From an uncultured Corynebacterium sp. (lineage in GTDB: Bacteria > Actinomycetota > Actinomycetes > Mycobacteriales > Mycobacteriaceae): a stretch of DNA of 64,000 nucleotides. The DNA lies in NCBI RefSeq assembly GCF_946221935.1, contig NZ_CAMIGN010000011.1, positions 1 to 64,000 on the forward strand, read 5' to 3'. A model generated the notes under the pieces. The model saw only the letters and a list, made by a program, of their open reading frames with translations. It searched no databases and was not told the origin of the DNA. The translations under genes and the position numbers were made by a program. Of the stretch, positions 17,113-25,181 are shown in pieces (position 1 is the first letter of the stretch; the number at the start of each line of letters is the position of its first letter).

Positions 17113-17517
17113 TTGAAGTTCAAGAAGTCCCTCATCACCCTGGCCGCAGCATCCTCCGTAGCAATGGCTGGTATCCCGGCTGCCGTCGCTGAAGAAGCAC
17201 CGGAGGCTCCGGTCACCGCAGCTACCGAGAACTCCAACGAGACCGACACCAAGCCGGCTGCTGAGGAGAACGCAGACGAGAACGCTGCTGAAGAAGGCGC
17301 TGCCGAGGACGAGACCAAGCCAGCCGACGAGAACAACAACGAGACCAAGCCTGCTGAGGGTTCCGCTGACAGCGAGCAGGGTCAGAAGCTGAAGGGCTCC
17401 GTTGACAAGCTGCTGGGTTGGGATGACTCCACCTCCACCCTGAAGAAGATCGAGGACGTTCTGGGCTTCATCGGCAAGATCGTCAAGACCTTCACCGGGT
17501 TCCCGGGCTCCAAGTAA
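17113..17517 (+). CDS. Small secreted acidic protein with C-terminal GWDxxTSxLKK motif (copy 1)
   Basis: Unrecognised exported protein of 134 residues. The TTG start at 17113 is chosen because GGAAGGAAA lies upstream and it opens a clean signal peptide (MKFKKSLITLAAASSVAMAG, cleavage likely after AVA near residue 26). The mature part begins with ~70 residues of acidic low complexity (Glu, Asp, Asn, Ala, Thr, with repeated ETKPA units). The C-terminal ~40 residues are a likely amphipathic helical region beginning GSVDKLLGWDDSTSTLKK and ending GFPGSK. A paralogue at 19523 shares the signal peptide style, acidic linker and this motif. A consensus promoter and a strong terminator make it a self-contained transcription unit. 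Function unknown; surface or membrane association is only a guess. Confidence 0.85.
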   Translation: MKFKKSLITLAAASSVAMAGIPAAVAEEAPEAPVTAATENSNETDTKPAAEENADENAAEEGAAEDETKPADENNNETKPAEGSADSEQGQKLKGSVDKLLGWDDSTSTLKKIEDVLGFIGKIVKTFTGFPGSK

Positions 17518-17545
17518 ATAACCTGGAACCACGACATAAACAACG

Positions 17546-17589
17546 AACCCCGCTTCCCTATCCCGAGATTTCTCGGGGGAAGCGGGGTT
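17546..17589. terminator. Bidirectional terminator between the secreted-protein gene and rplE
   Basis: A perfect 13-bp stem AACCCCGCTTCCC (17546-17558) / GGGAAGCGGGGTT (17577-17589), with an inner CCCGAGA/TCTCGGG stem. It is followed by TTTT on the plus strand. It lies between two converging genes and probably serves both. Confidence 0.85.
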
Positions 17590-17625
17590 TTGGCTTGCTA
17601 TGCTGCTGTACTCAGCAGCTCGCTC

Positions 17626-18177
17626 TTACTTGAACGGGAAGCCCAGCTCGCGCAGCAGTGCACGGCCTTCATCGTCGTTGGTTGCAGTGGTAACAACGGT
17701 GATGTTCATACCACGCGGACGATCGATTTTGTCGACGTCGATCTCATAGAACATGGACTGCTCAGTCAGGCCGAAGGTGTAGTTACCGTGGCCGTCAAAC
17801 TGCTTGTCGTTCAGACCGCGGAAGTCACGAATACGCGGCAGTGCGACGGTCAGCAGACGATCCAGGAACTCCCACATGCGGTCGCCGCGCAGGGTTACGC
17901 GGGCGCCGATGGGCATGCCTTCACGCAGCTTGAAGTTAGCGATTGCCTTCTTCGCGGTACGGATCTGCGGCTTCTGACCGGTGATCTTGGTCAGGTCCTC
18001 GATTGCACCGTTGATCAGCTTGGAATCGCGAGCTGCGTCGCCGACGCCCATGTTGACGACAACCTTGGTGACGCCCGGGATCTGCATGACGTTCTCGTAG
18101 CTGAACTCGCCGTTCAGCTTCTCGCGGATTTCCTCACGGTAGCGAGTCTTCAAACGTGGGGTGTAGTTTTCGCTCAT
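17626..18177 (-). CDS. rplE: 50S ribosomal protein L5
   Basis: 5S rRNA-binding L5, 183 residues. QIPGVTKVVVNMGVGDAARD, GQKPQIRTAKKAIANFKLRE and the C-terminal RGMNITVVTTATNDDEGRAL identify it. It follows rplX by 2 bp. Instead of rpsN and rpsH, a terminator and an oppositely transcribed secreted-protein gene come next. Confidence 0.98.
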   Translation of the reverse strand: MSENYTPRLKTRYREEIREKLNGEFSYENVMQIPGVTKVVVNMGVGDAARDSKLINGAIEDLTKITGQKPQIRTAKKAIANFKLREGMPIGARVTLRGDRMWEFLDRLLTVALPRIRDFRGLNDKQFDGHGNYTFGLTEQSMFYEIDVDKIDRPRGMNITVVTTATNDDEGRALLRELGFPFK

Positions 18178-18179
18178 CG

Positions 18180-18494
18180 TTAGATGTCCTTCCCGTTGCG
18201 CTTGGACACGCGGATCTTCTTACCGTCTTCGTCGAAGCGGTAGCCGATACGGGTCGGGTTGCCGTCGGAGTCAACGACCATCACGTTAGAAACGTGGATC
18301 GGAGCTTCCTGGGTAACGATGCCGCCGGACTCAGCGCCGCGCTCTGGAGCGGAGTTTGCAACGTGCTTCTTGATTCGGTTGACGCCCTCGACCAGGACCT
18401 TGTCGCGCTGCGGGTAGGCCTCAATAACCTTGCCCTTGGCGCCCTTGTCCGGGCCGGAGATAACCAGTACGGTGTCGCCCTTACGGATCTTCAT
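18180..18494 (-). CDS. rplX: 50S ribosomal protein L24
   Basis: L24, 104 residues. The KOW motif near the N-terminus (KGDTVLVISGPDKGAKGKVI) and VEGVNRIKKH are diagnostic. It abuts rplN without a gap. Confidence 0.98.
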   Translation of the reverse strand: MKIRKGDTVLVISGPDKGAKGKVIEAYPQRDKVLVEGVNRIKKHVANSAPERGAESGGIVTQEAPIHVSNVMVVDSDGNPTRIGYRFDEDGKKIRVSKRNGKDI

Positions 18495-18866
18495 TTAGAG
18501 CACCTCCGGAGCCAGGGAAACGATCTTCATGAACTTCTTGTCGCGAAGCTCACGTGCGACCGGGCCGAAGATACGGGTGCCGCGGGGATCGTTGTCGTTT
18601 GCCTTGATGATGACAGCAGCGTTCTCATCGAATGCGATGTAGGAGCCGTCCGGACGACGGGTCTCCTTCTTAGCGCGGACGATGACAGCCTTAACAATGT
18701 CGCCAGCCTTCACGGTGCCGCCCGGGGTAGCTTCCTTAACGGTTGCTACGACGACATCACCGATACCAGCGGAGCGTCGAACGGAACCACCGAGCGGACG
18801 GATGACCAGGATTTCCCGGGCACCGGTGTTGTCGGCAACTCGCAGACGCGATTCTTGCTGAATCAC
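18495..18866 (-). CDS. rplN: 50S ribosomal protein L14
   Basis: L14, 123 residues: MIQQESRLRVADNTGAREIL at the N-terminus and GTRIFGPVARELRDKKFMKI at the C-terminus. It heads the rplN-rplX-rplE transcript. Its usual upstream neighbour rpsQ is about 29 kb away, beyond the siderophore island. Confidence 0.98.
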   Translation of the reverse strand: MIQQESRLRVADNTGAREILVIRPLGGSVRRSAGIGDVVVATVKEATPGGTVKAGDIVKAVIVRAKKETRRPDGSYIAFDENAAVIIKANDNDPRGTRIFGPVARELRDKKFMKIVSLAPEVL

Positions 18867-19522
18867 TTGAGTCTCCTAATTTGACCTAGAATTTTTGCGT
18901 ATCGTGCGTGGGATTACCGACCCTCGCGCACGCGGTCTGTGCCGGTTATAGCGCCAGGCTCTTTATGAATGCACATTGCGAGCACACACTGGAGCACACT
19001 GGACCTTTCGGCAACTGGAATATTGTTCCACACGCGCCCTCAGCTAACAAAATCGCTCTATCAGAGATTTGCTCCGTGGGCCGCCATTTATTCTGCCGGG
19101 GGTAGTTTAAACCACCCCCGACGGGAGCGCTCTGCACCTTTTGACGCCACCTCATCCTCAGTGTGATGTCGGTGTGGTGTGCGCCTCAACAGGGCTTTTG
19201 CTCATGTTGCACTAGCTTGCAACCCCTGCACTTGGGACTGTGGAAAATCATCGCATCCACATGGGGATATTAGTGAAAACTGAGCTATCTCACCATTTTT
19301 GAAATGTACTTAGAGGACGACAGGGATCGCAAGGCTTCAATATCTCCTTGGGTATCTAAGAGGCCTTCTCCAGCGGAGACTGCAATAATTCCGCAGCAAC
19401 CACAGCTGCTAGGTAGCAGATTGACACCGTGCACACAGGCAACAGTCGTGCTACGTTACTTTCCGTACCCTAGGCCAGTTGAAGGCCGACACACCAACTT
19501 TTCTTAAGTGAGGTTTAAACAC
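18867..19522. other. Regulatory region between rplN and the second secreted-protein gene, with a 24-bp palindrome
   Basis: A 656-bp divergent region without a supported gene. It must hold the minus-strand promoter of rplN-rplX-rplE; TATAAC (complement of 18945-18950) is a possible -10. A near-perfect palindrome of 24 bp (19097-19120, centre GTTTAAAC, flanked by CGGGGGT and ACCCCCG, one mismatched pair) lies about 230 bp upstream of rplN. For the plus-strand gene, TTGACA at 19421 and TACCCT at 19467 are weakly supported promoter elements. Confidence 0.5.
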
Positions 19523-19870
19523 ATGAAGCTCAAGAAGTCTCTGCTAGCTCTGACCACTGCCGCTACCGTTGCTGTTGCTGGCACCGCTACCGCTGTAGCT
19601 GAGGACACCAACCCTGCCGACTCCGGCTCCACTGTCGCGAACACCGACAAGGGCGATAATGCGACCGAGAACGGCGGCGAGAAGGACGAGGACAAGGATC
19701 AGTCCGAGCTAGCTGGCTCCGCTGACAAGTTCTTCGGCTGGGACGAAAACACCTCTGGCCTGAAGAAGCTCACGACCGTCGTTACCCTGATCACCACCAT
19801 CGGCGCTCTGGTTGCAGGCCTCGTCACCCTGGCTAACAACTTCCAGAAGATTCCGAACCTGTTCAAGTAA
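19523..19870 (+). CDS. Small secreted acidic protein with C-terminal GWDxxTSxLKK motif (copy 2)
   Basis: Unrecognised exported protein of 115 residues, paralogous to the gene at 17113. The ATG at 19523 is preferred over an upstream GTG because AAGTGAGG stands about 8 nt before it and the result is a standard signal peptide (MKLKKSLLALTTAATVAVAG, cleavage likely after AVA near residue 26). An Asp/Glu/Asn/Gly-rich linker follows. The C-terminal region starts GSADKFFGWDENTSGLKKL and continues into a ~25-residue hydrophobic stretch (VVTLITTIGALVAGLVTLAN) ending NLFK. The shared motif is GS-x-DK-(L/F)(L/F)-GWD-(D/E)-x-TS-x-LKK. The hydrophobic C-terminus suggests membrane insertion or oligomerisation. 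Function unknown. Confidence 0.85.
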   Translation: MKLKKSLLALTTAATVAVAGTATAVAEDTNPADSGSTVANTDKGDNATENGGEKDEDKDQSELAGSADKFFGWDENTSGLKKLTTVVTLITTIGALVAGLVTLANNFQKIPNLFK

Positions 19871-19937
19871 GAACATCTTCGTTCTGCTAAAGGACAGGTT
19901 CCAGTCACCCATTAGTTTGGTTGGCCGTTAACCTCAA

Positions 19938-19976
19938 GCACCCCACGGCGATACACGATCGCCGCGGGGTGCTTTT
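19938..19976 (+). terminator. Terminator downstream of the second secreted-protein gene
   Basis: Arms 19938-19951 and 19959-19972 pair over 14 bp with one mismatch (GCACCCCACGGCGA / TCGCCGCGGGGTGC), followed by TTTT. It closes this unit ahead of the siderophore island. Confidence 0.85.
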
Positions 19977-20045
19977 GCTATCCCTAAGATCTCTACGATC
20001 CTGCCCCCCCTCCGCCACCCTTCCCCTTTGCCACCCTATATGAGG

Positions 20046-20064
20046 TTAGGGTAGGCTCACTTTT
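20046..20064 (+). promoter_or_regulatory. DtxR-like iron box before the siderophore-interacting protein gene
   Basis: TTAGGGTAGGCTCACTTTT resembles the DtxR consensus TTAGGTTAGGCTAACCTAA. It ends 3 bp before the ATG at 20068 and overlaps a possible -10 (TAGGCT, 20052-20057), so a bound repressor would block transcription. No ribosome-binding site is visible between box and start. Confidence 0.7.
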
Positions 20065-20067
20065 ACT

Positions 20068-20991
20068 ATGTCACTGCAGCAGCTCGTATTGGATCCCTCA
20101 ACCGCAAGCGACGCTTATCGCTCAGCGTTCGTCGACCATGAACTTGTAGTGGCACCCAGCGAACCTAAGCACCACATCATCCGCGCCACAGTGTGCAACG
20201 TCAGCGCTCCCGCTCAACACCTCCGCCGCATTGTCATCGAATCCCCGGAACTGGTTGGTTTCAAGCTCTCCGGCCCAGATGAATTCTTCGGTCTCTTTAT
20301 GCCGCAAGTGGCCAGCGGCAAGCTACATTTACCGGTTCATGCCGGCGGCGCAAATATTCGCGCCAGCGTAGCTGCCATGCCAGATGAGCTACGTCCTCAC
20401 CTGCGGTGGTACACCGTCCGCTCGCTGAATCCTGTGGCTGGACAACTGACTTTTGACGTGGTGACGCATGGCGTCACTACCCCCAGCTATAAAAACATTG
20501 GCCCTGGTCTCCGTTGGGTTTTGAGTGCCCAAACTGGCGATCAGGTGGCAATCTGGACCTGCCAGGGGCTATGGCATCGCGGGCGACGCTCCCAAACCTT
20601 GATCGCCGATCCGTCCGCAGCACCCTCAGTGCGCGCAATCCTGGAGTACACCCACGCATTCGCACCAGATCAATTGAAAGACATGCATGTCCGCATGATT
20701 GCCGAGAGCCCCAATGACCTAGAACCATTGCTCAACCCCAACTGGGAAGATGAATTGAGCAGCCTCGACATCCTGTTCGCCCCTTCTGAGAAATTTAGCG
20801 AAACCACCATTGCGCATTTGAGAGGGCTTGACCATTCTCAGCACCCTGCAACGCAGTCAAAGTACGTCTGGGTCGCGGGCGAGGGCCAGCTTTGCAAGGA
20901 AGTTCGACATCATGCAATTTATACGTGGGGTCTCGATAGCGAATCCGTGCAGTGGTGCCCCTATTGGTTCCTCGGCAGGGCGCGCCCCTAA
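20068..20991 (+). CDS. Siderophore-interacting protein (FAD/NAD(P)H ferric-siderophore reductase)
   Basis: Cytoplasmic flavin reductase of the ViuB/SIP family, 307 residues, that releases iron from imported ferric siderophore. FAD-binding pattern RWYTVRSLNP is at about residues 113-122. The C-terminal NAD(P)-binding half has YVWVAGEGQLCKEVRHHA, and the protein ends CPYWFLGRARP, matching the family ending. The ATG at 20068 lacks a Shine-Dalgarno site and may be leaderless or nearly so. The stop overlaps the end of the convergent ABC ATPase gene by 4 bp. The iron box and the adjacent uptake operon support a role in siderophore iron use. Confidence 0.92.
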   Translation: MSLQQLVLDPSTASDAYRSAFVDHELVVAPSEPKHHIIRATVCNVSAPAQHLRRIVIESPELVGFKLSGPDEFFGLFMPQVASGKLHLPVHAGGANIRASVAAMPDELRPHLRWYTVRSLNPVAGQLTFDVVTHGVTTPSYKNIGPGLRWVLSAQTGDQVAIWTCQGLWHRGRRSQTLIADPSAAPSVRAILEYTHAFAPDQLKDMHVRMIAESPNDLEPLLNPNWEDELSSLDILFAPSEKFSETTIAHLRGLDHSQHPATQSKYVWVAGEGQLCKEVRHHAIYTWGLDSESVQWCPYWFLGRARP

Positions 20992-21782
20992 TTAGCCACA
21001 ATTCCTCGCGGCACAATGATCGGAGCCATACCGCGGGGATCTTCCCACACCTCGGCATTCAGACCATATGCCTCGCGCAACACATCCACCGTCAGAGCCT
21101 CGTTCGGAGAACCCTCGGCGATCTTTTCCCCCTCCTTCATGACGATCATCTCGTCACTAAAAGCTCCCGCCAGGCCAAGATCATGAAGTACGGTAATCAC
21201 CGTCTTGCCCTCTTGAGCGAGCTCCCGCACGATACTTAGAATCTCTATCGCATGTGCCGGATCTAGGTACGTAGTCGGTTCATCCAACAGCACAATTGGC
21301 GTATCCTGCGCCAGCACCATCGCCATCCAGACCCGCTGCCGCTGGCCACCAGAAAGCTCCGCCACGTCGCGGGCAACAAGATGGTCAACCTTCGTCTTCT
21401 TCAGCGCCTCGCGCACTTTTTCTTTATCTTCTGACGCCGTCGCTCCCCCACCCCAGAGCGATCGACGATAAGGGTGCCGTCCGCGTTCCACGAGTTCTCC
21501 AACAGTCAACCCCGCCGGACACAGAGGGTGTTGTGGCAAAAGTGCAATTAGTTGGGCGGCTTCGCGTGCCCCCAAACTATGCACGTCCTTATCCTCTGCA
21601 AGAACACGTCCTTCGGTGGGAGCAAGCAGCCGAGAAAGCGTCTTGAGCAGCGTTGACTTACCACAACCATTGGGACCTAAGAGCGTGGTGACCTTCCCGG
21701 GCTCTGCAGTGAAAGACACGTCCTTAACAATGCTTGGGCCGTCGTTGTAGCCCACGGTGACGTGATCAACTTGAACGTTCAT
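20988..21782 (-). CDS. Ferric siderophore ABC transporter, ATP-binding protein (system 1)
   Basis: FepC/FecE-type ATPase, 264 residues, starting at the ATG at 21782 (MNVQVDHVTVGYNDGPSIVK). Walker A is GPNGCGKSTL, the ABC signature is LSGGQRQRVWMAMVL, Walker B is PIVLLDEPTTYLD, and the switch His is in TVLHDLGLA. Its start overlaps the permease stop by 4 bp (ATGA). It is the last gene of a four-gene uptake operon running from the lipoprotein at 24852. Confidence 0.95.
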   Translation of the reverse strand: MNVQVDHVTVGYNDGPSIVKDVSFTAEPGKVTTLLGPNGCGKSTLLKTLSRLLAPTEGRVLAEDKDVHSLGAREAAQLIALLPQHPLCPAGLTVGELVERGRHPYRRSLWGGGATASEDKEKVREALKKTKVDHLVARDVAELSGGQRQRVWMAMVLAQDTPIVLLDEPTTYLDPAHAIEILSIVRELAQEGKTVITVLHDLGLAGAFSDEMIVMKEGEKIAEGSPNEALTVDVLREAYGLNAEVWEDPRGMAPIIVPRGIVAN

Positions 21783-22831
21783 TGAACCATTCCTTTCAGA
21801 GTTCCGCGACGGGCCGCCAACCACACAAGCAACACCAGCGCGGGTCCACCAATGATGGCGGTAACCAAACCCACAGGGGACGTAAATGGCAGTGCGCCCG
21901 CCACGACGGCGCACGCGGCCAATAGAGCGGAGCCTGCAAAAGTAGAGCACAGCGGATGGGGCGTGGGCGTTCCGGCCACCAGCTTGGCCAGCTGAGGAGC
22001 CAACAGTGCCACGAATCCAATTGGGCCGACAAAGGAAACCACCACCGCGACAATGCCCGTTGCGGCGATGAGCAAAATAGCGCGCACCCTCGTGACATCT
22101 ACACCAAGTGTGGACGCGGTGGCGTCATCATGAGAAAGAAGAGGGACATCGCGCGTAACGCAGAGGCCTAAAACCACGAAGGGCAATAGGCCCAACACCA
22201 TAGGCAACAAAGCTTCCGTACGCACAAAGCCGGTGGACCCAGCGAGCCAAGTTTGGGCATCCGTGGCACGAGTTAAGTCAGCCCTGAGCAGAAGATACTG
22301 CACTAAAGACTGCGTGAGGAACGACAGTGCCAGGCCGATGACCACTACGCGCTGCGACGTCCCGAAACCACCGAGTAGAACGAGCAAACCAACGATCACT
22401 AGTGCGCCAACCAAAGCGAGTGCAGCACGCCACCAGAACGTCGGCACCCCCTCACTCCATGCAGGGCGGGTGACTACGGTACCCGCCACAACCAAAACCG
22501 CCGCGCCGCCGGAGACACCGAGAATGTCCGGGCTGGCCAGCGGATTGCGAGCCATGGTTTGGGTCCACGCGCCGGCCAGCCCCAGCGCGGCGCCGACCAG
22601 AACGGTAGCGATTGCTACAGGCAGGCGGAGATCCCACACCACGTTGATTGCTTGCTGTGTTCCCCCACCGGTGAGAACCTCGATGACTTCCACCGGACTG
22701 AGCTTCACCGCACCTTGCCCCAGGATTAAGCAATAACAAAGGGCCGCTATGAGGGCGAACCCCGATGTGGCTGCCAGGACGCGTCTGCTTCGTGAACGCT
22801 TGATACTACGGATAGACGTCATATCGCTCAT
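21779..22831 (-). CDS. Ferric siderophore ABC transporter permease, FecCD family (system 1, second subunit)
   Basis: FepG-like inner membrane permease, 350 residues, with about nine or ten helices. Family signatures include WDLRLPVAIATVLVGAALGL, QTMARNPLASPDILGVSGGA and, toward the end, GPIGFVALLAPQLAKLVAG. It pairs with the next permease as a heterodimer. Both junctions are 4-bp overlaps. Confidence 0.94.
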   Translation of the reverse strand: MSDMTSIRSIKRSRSRRVLAATSGFALIAALCYCLILGQGAVKLSPVEVIEVLTGGGTQQAINVVWDLRLPVAIATVLVGAALGLAGAWTQTMARNPLASPDILGVSGGAAVLVVAGTVVTRPAWSEGVPTFWWRAALALVGALVIVGLLVLLGGFGTSQRVVVIGLALSFLTQSLVQYLLLRADLTRATDAQTWLAGSTGFVRTEALLPMVLGLLPFVVLGLCVTRDVPLLSHDDATASTLGVDVTRVRAILLIAATGIVAVVVSFVGPIGFVALLAPQLAKLVAGTPTPHPLCSTFAGSALLAACAVVAGALPFTSPVGLVTAIIGGPALVLLVWLAARRGTLKGMVQ

Positions 22832-23895
22832 ATCGCCAGCTCCGAGTCATTCGAGGTCGGTTGGCTCTTCTTACGCCGTACCGCCAGAATCATCACTGGG
22901 GCGCCGACAATAGCTAGGACAATGGACATTTCCAGCTCGTTGGGCTGCAGGACGAAGCGGCCCACAATATCGGCTAGCAGTACAGCCGCACCGCCGACGA
23001 TGGCAGTTGGTAGCAAGAGGCGGGTAAGTGCCGGGCCGGTAAACGGGCGTAGTAGGTGTGGCACGGCGAAGCCCACGAATGTCACAAGCCCCACGGTGGC
23101 TGTCGCCGAGCCGGCGAGGATGATCACCGCTGCGGCAGCCAACAAGCGGGTTCTCGTGGGCGAGCTGCCAAGGGAACGGGCGGAGTCCTCTCCCATCGCA
23201 AGTAGATCCAGCGGGCGTGCTGCAAGCGCACCACATAGAGCACCTAGTGCTAGGCCTAAAGCAGCTAAGGCCACGTCTTCCATACCCCGCCCAGCCGTAG
23301 AGCCGACAGTCCAGCGACGGAGCCCTTCCAGGGTGTCGGAAGAATAGAGGCTCAGCATGTTCGTGGCCGCTTGCAGGGCAAAGGTAACTCCCACGCCCAC
23401 GAGTACCAGAGTTAGCGGGTTACGGGATACGCGGGAAATCAACAGCACGATTAGAGCGGCGACGGCAGCTCCGAGGAGCCCCACAAGTGTTCGCTCTCCG
23501 ACCGTCGTTGCCCAGCCCAAGGTCAGTGCCGCGGCGACTGCGAAACTTGCTCCGGCGTTCACGCCGATAATGCCGGGATCTGCCAAGGGGTTGCGGGTCC
23601 AGCTCTGAGCAATGGCACCCGCCATAGCCAGGGCTGCGCCTGTGATCACAGCCAAGAGGGTGCGCGGAACGCGCAAGTCCCAAATGATGCCGGACTGTTC
23701 AGCATTAATGTCGGACTGCGTAGATGGGTGCGGACCATGCATGAGGATGCTGGTCACCTCGCCAATGGAAAGGTCTTTGGAACCCAAGTACAGGGAGGCA
23801 ACCAGCAGCAATGCCAAACCAACGAGTGCGGCCGAAGTAAGCAAACGCCGGGAAAACACCAAAGAATGTCGAGTTCTTGAGACGGACACTTTCAA
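22828..23895 (-). CDS. Ferric siderophore ABC transporter permease, FecCD family (system 1, first subunit)
   Basis: FepD-like permease, 355 residues. Signatures: WDLRVPRTLLAVITGAALAM, QSWTRNPLADPGIIGVNAGA and GLVTFVGFAVPHLLRPFTG. It has nine or ten predicted helices and a basic N-terminus. It overlaps the downstream permease by 4 bp and begins immediately after the lipoprotein stop codon (TAA complement at 23896). Confidence 0.94.
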   Translation of the reverse strand: MKVSVSRTRHSLVFSRRLLTSAALVGLALLLVASLYLGSKDLSIGEVTSILMHGPHPSTQSDINAEQSGIIWDLRVPRTLLAVITGAALAMAGAIAQSWTRNPLADPGIIGVNAGASFAVAAALTLGWATTVGERTLVGLLGAAVAALIVLLISRVSRNPLTLVLVGVGVTFALQAATNMLSLYSSDTLEGLRRWTVGSTAGRGMEDVALAALGLALGALCGALAARPLDLLAMGEDSARSLGSSPTRTRLLAAAAVIILAGSATATVGLVTFVGFAVPHLLRPFTGPALTRLLLPTAIVGGAAVLLADIVGRFVLQPNELEMSIVLAIVGAPVMILAVRRKKSQPTSNDSELAI

Positions 23896-24852
23896 TTAAA
23901 TTGCGTCAGAGAATTTCTCGACCGCCCAAGGGATGGTCAATGGGTTCGGCATGCTCATTGCATTGCCCACGTTTTCGTCCATCCAGCGGACCTTGCCTTC
24001 GCGAACAACGTCCAGCTTGCTGAATGTTGGATCCTTCTTCAAGGTATCGGCGGCACCCTGGTAATCAAGGACGAAGAGGTAATCGACGTTGTTGAGGTCG
24101 CTGTAGTTCTCAGGTGCGATGTCGCGGTAGAACTCGCCCCCGTTACCTTCGAGCTCCTTCGGGATCTCGAAGCCCAGACTCTCGATAAACTGCCCACGAC
24201 CGTCACCGGAGGTGTACAGGCCGATCTTTCCCTGATAAGGCATGACGATAGCCGCACGCTTGCCCTTGAGCTCAGGGTGCTGCTGTTGGAAATCATCGAA
24301 GGCCTTCTGCGTTTCTTCGACAAGCTTGTCGCCTTCTTCTTGCTTGTCTACAGCGCCGGCGATCTGGTTGACCTGATCCCGCCATGGGATCTGCCAGTCC
24401 GTGGCACCGTCTGGCTTAACGGTGGTTGGGGCGATGTCATTAAGCGCCTTCTTCGCCTGCGCGTCTACGGCAGAGTTCACCGCAATGATCTTGTCCGGAT
24501 CAGCGGCGGAGATCTTCTCCAGGATTTCAGCAGTGAATCCATTGGCAGTACCGTAAACCACTTCAGGCTTGTTGTCGCCGAGCTTTTCGGTAGCCCATGG
24601 GCCGACGCCAGACGCATCAACATCTCCCTCAGCACCCCAGGGCGCTACGAGGACTGGTTGGATGCCAAGGGCAAGCAAGGTATCGCTGTCTCCCAGGCCA
24701 ACTGCGGCGATGCGCTCGTCCCCGGTGTCCTCATTTTTTGACGCCGCCGCGTCATCGCCTCGGGAGCAACCAGACAGAACAAGAGTGGATGCTGCCAAGA
24801 CAGCGGCGGTCTTCAGTGCCGCTCGACGGGTCAGCGAATTGTTTCGAAACAT
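23896..24852 (-). CDS. Iron-siderophore substrate-binding lipoprotein (system 1)
   Basis: FecB/FepB-type binding lipoprotein, 318 residues. The signal peptide has a lipobox LVLSGC near residue 29 and a twin-arginine-like element (TRRAALK), so Tat export is possible. The mature domain has the class III binding-protein pattern: RIAAVGLGDSDTLLALGIQP near its start, and YLFVLDYQGAAD and the final NPLTIPWAVEKFSDAI segment in its C-lobe. It is the first gene of the four-gene operon; a DtxR-like box is centred about 120 bp upstream. The cognate siderophore is not known. Confidence 0.9.
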   Translation of the reverse strand: MFRNNSLTRRAALKTAAVLAASTLVLSGCSRGDDAAASKNEDTGDERIAAVGLGDSDTLLALGIQPVLVAPWGAEGDVDASGVGPWATEKLGDNKPEVVYGTANGFTAEILEKISAADPDKIIAVNSAVDAQAKKALNDIAPTTVKPDGATDWQIPWRDQVNQIAGAVDKQEEGDKLVEETQKAFDDFQQQHPELKGKRAAIVMPYQGKIGLYTSGDGRGQFIESLGFEIPKELEGNGGEFYRDIAPENYSDLNNVDYLFVLDYQGAADTLKKDPTFSKLDVVREGKVRWMDENVGNAMSMPNPLTIPWAVEKFSDAI

Positions 24853-24964
24853 GTGGAAGCCTAACGTGTAAGGAACTCTTTGAGGCGCTGTAAAGTACCC
24901 GTAGCCCCAAAGGGCTGATGGCCTCTTTCAGCTACGGTGGATTCAGCAATCGCGCCCATCTTAC

Positions 24965-24983
24965 ACAGGTTAGGCTAACCACA
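24965..24983 (-). promoter_or_regulatory. DtxR-like iron box of uptake system 1
   Basis: ACAGGTTAGGCTAACCACA contains the perfect palindromic core GGTTAGGCTAACC and is the closest DtxR match in the window. It lies about 113 bp upstream of the lipoprotein start. The rest of the 317-bp gap 24853-25169 shows a weak half-site AGCCTAAC at 24858, but no gene. Confidence 0.85.
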
Positions 24984-25134
24984 CAAAAGGCTGCCCTAAG
25001 TTAATTATTTTGGGGGATGTGTGGCCGCCGATATGGAGGCAGCTCAGCCGCTAGGGGCCAGCCGACAGGGGGCACTTTAGAAACGGTTTAGCAAACCACC
25101 AAACGTCCGCCGCTCCTCCACACGCTTCGCCCGA

Positions 25135-25181
25135 GACAAATGTCCTGAGGTTCGCCCGACCACCGGCAGTTACCTACCTCC
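25135..25181 (+). repeat. Composite direct repeat, left copy
   Basis: GACAAATGTCCT (25135-25146), 16 bp, then CCGGCAGTTACCTACCTCC (25163-25181). Both blocks recur identically and in the same order at 47644-47700. The right block covers the stop codon of the SIP-methyltransferase fusion gene. Confidence 0.75.
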
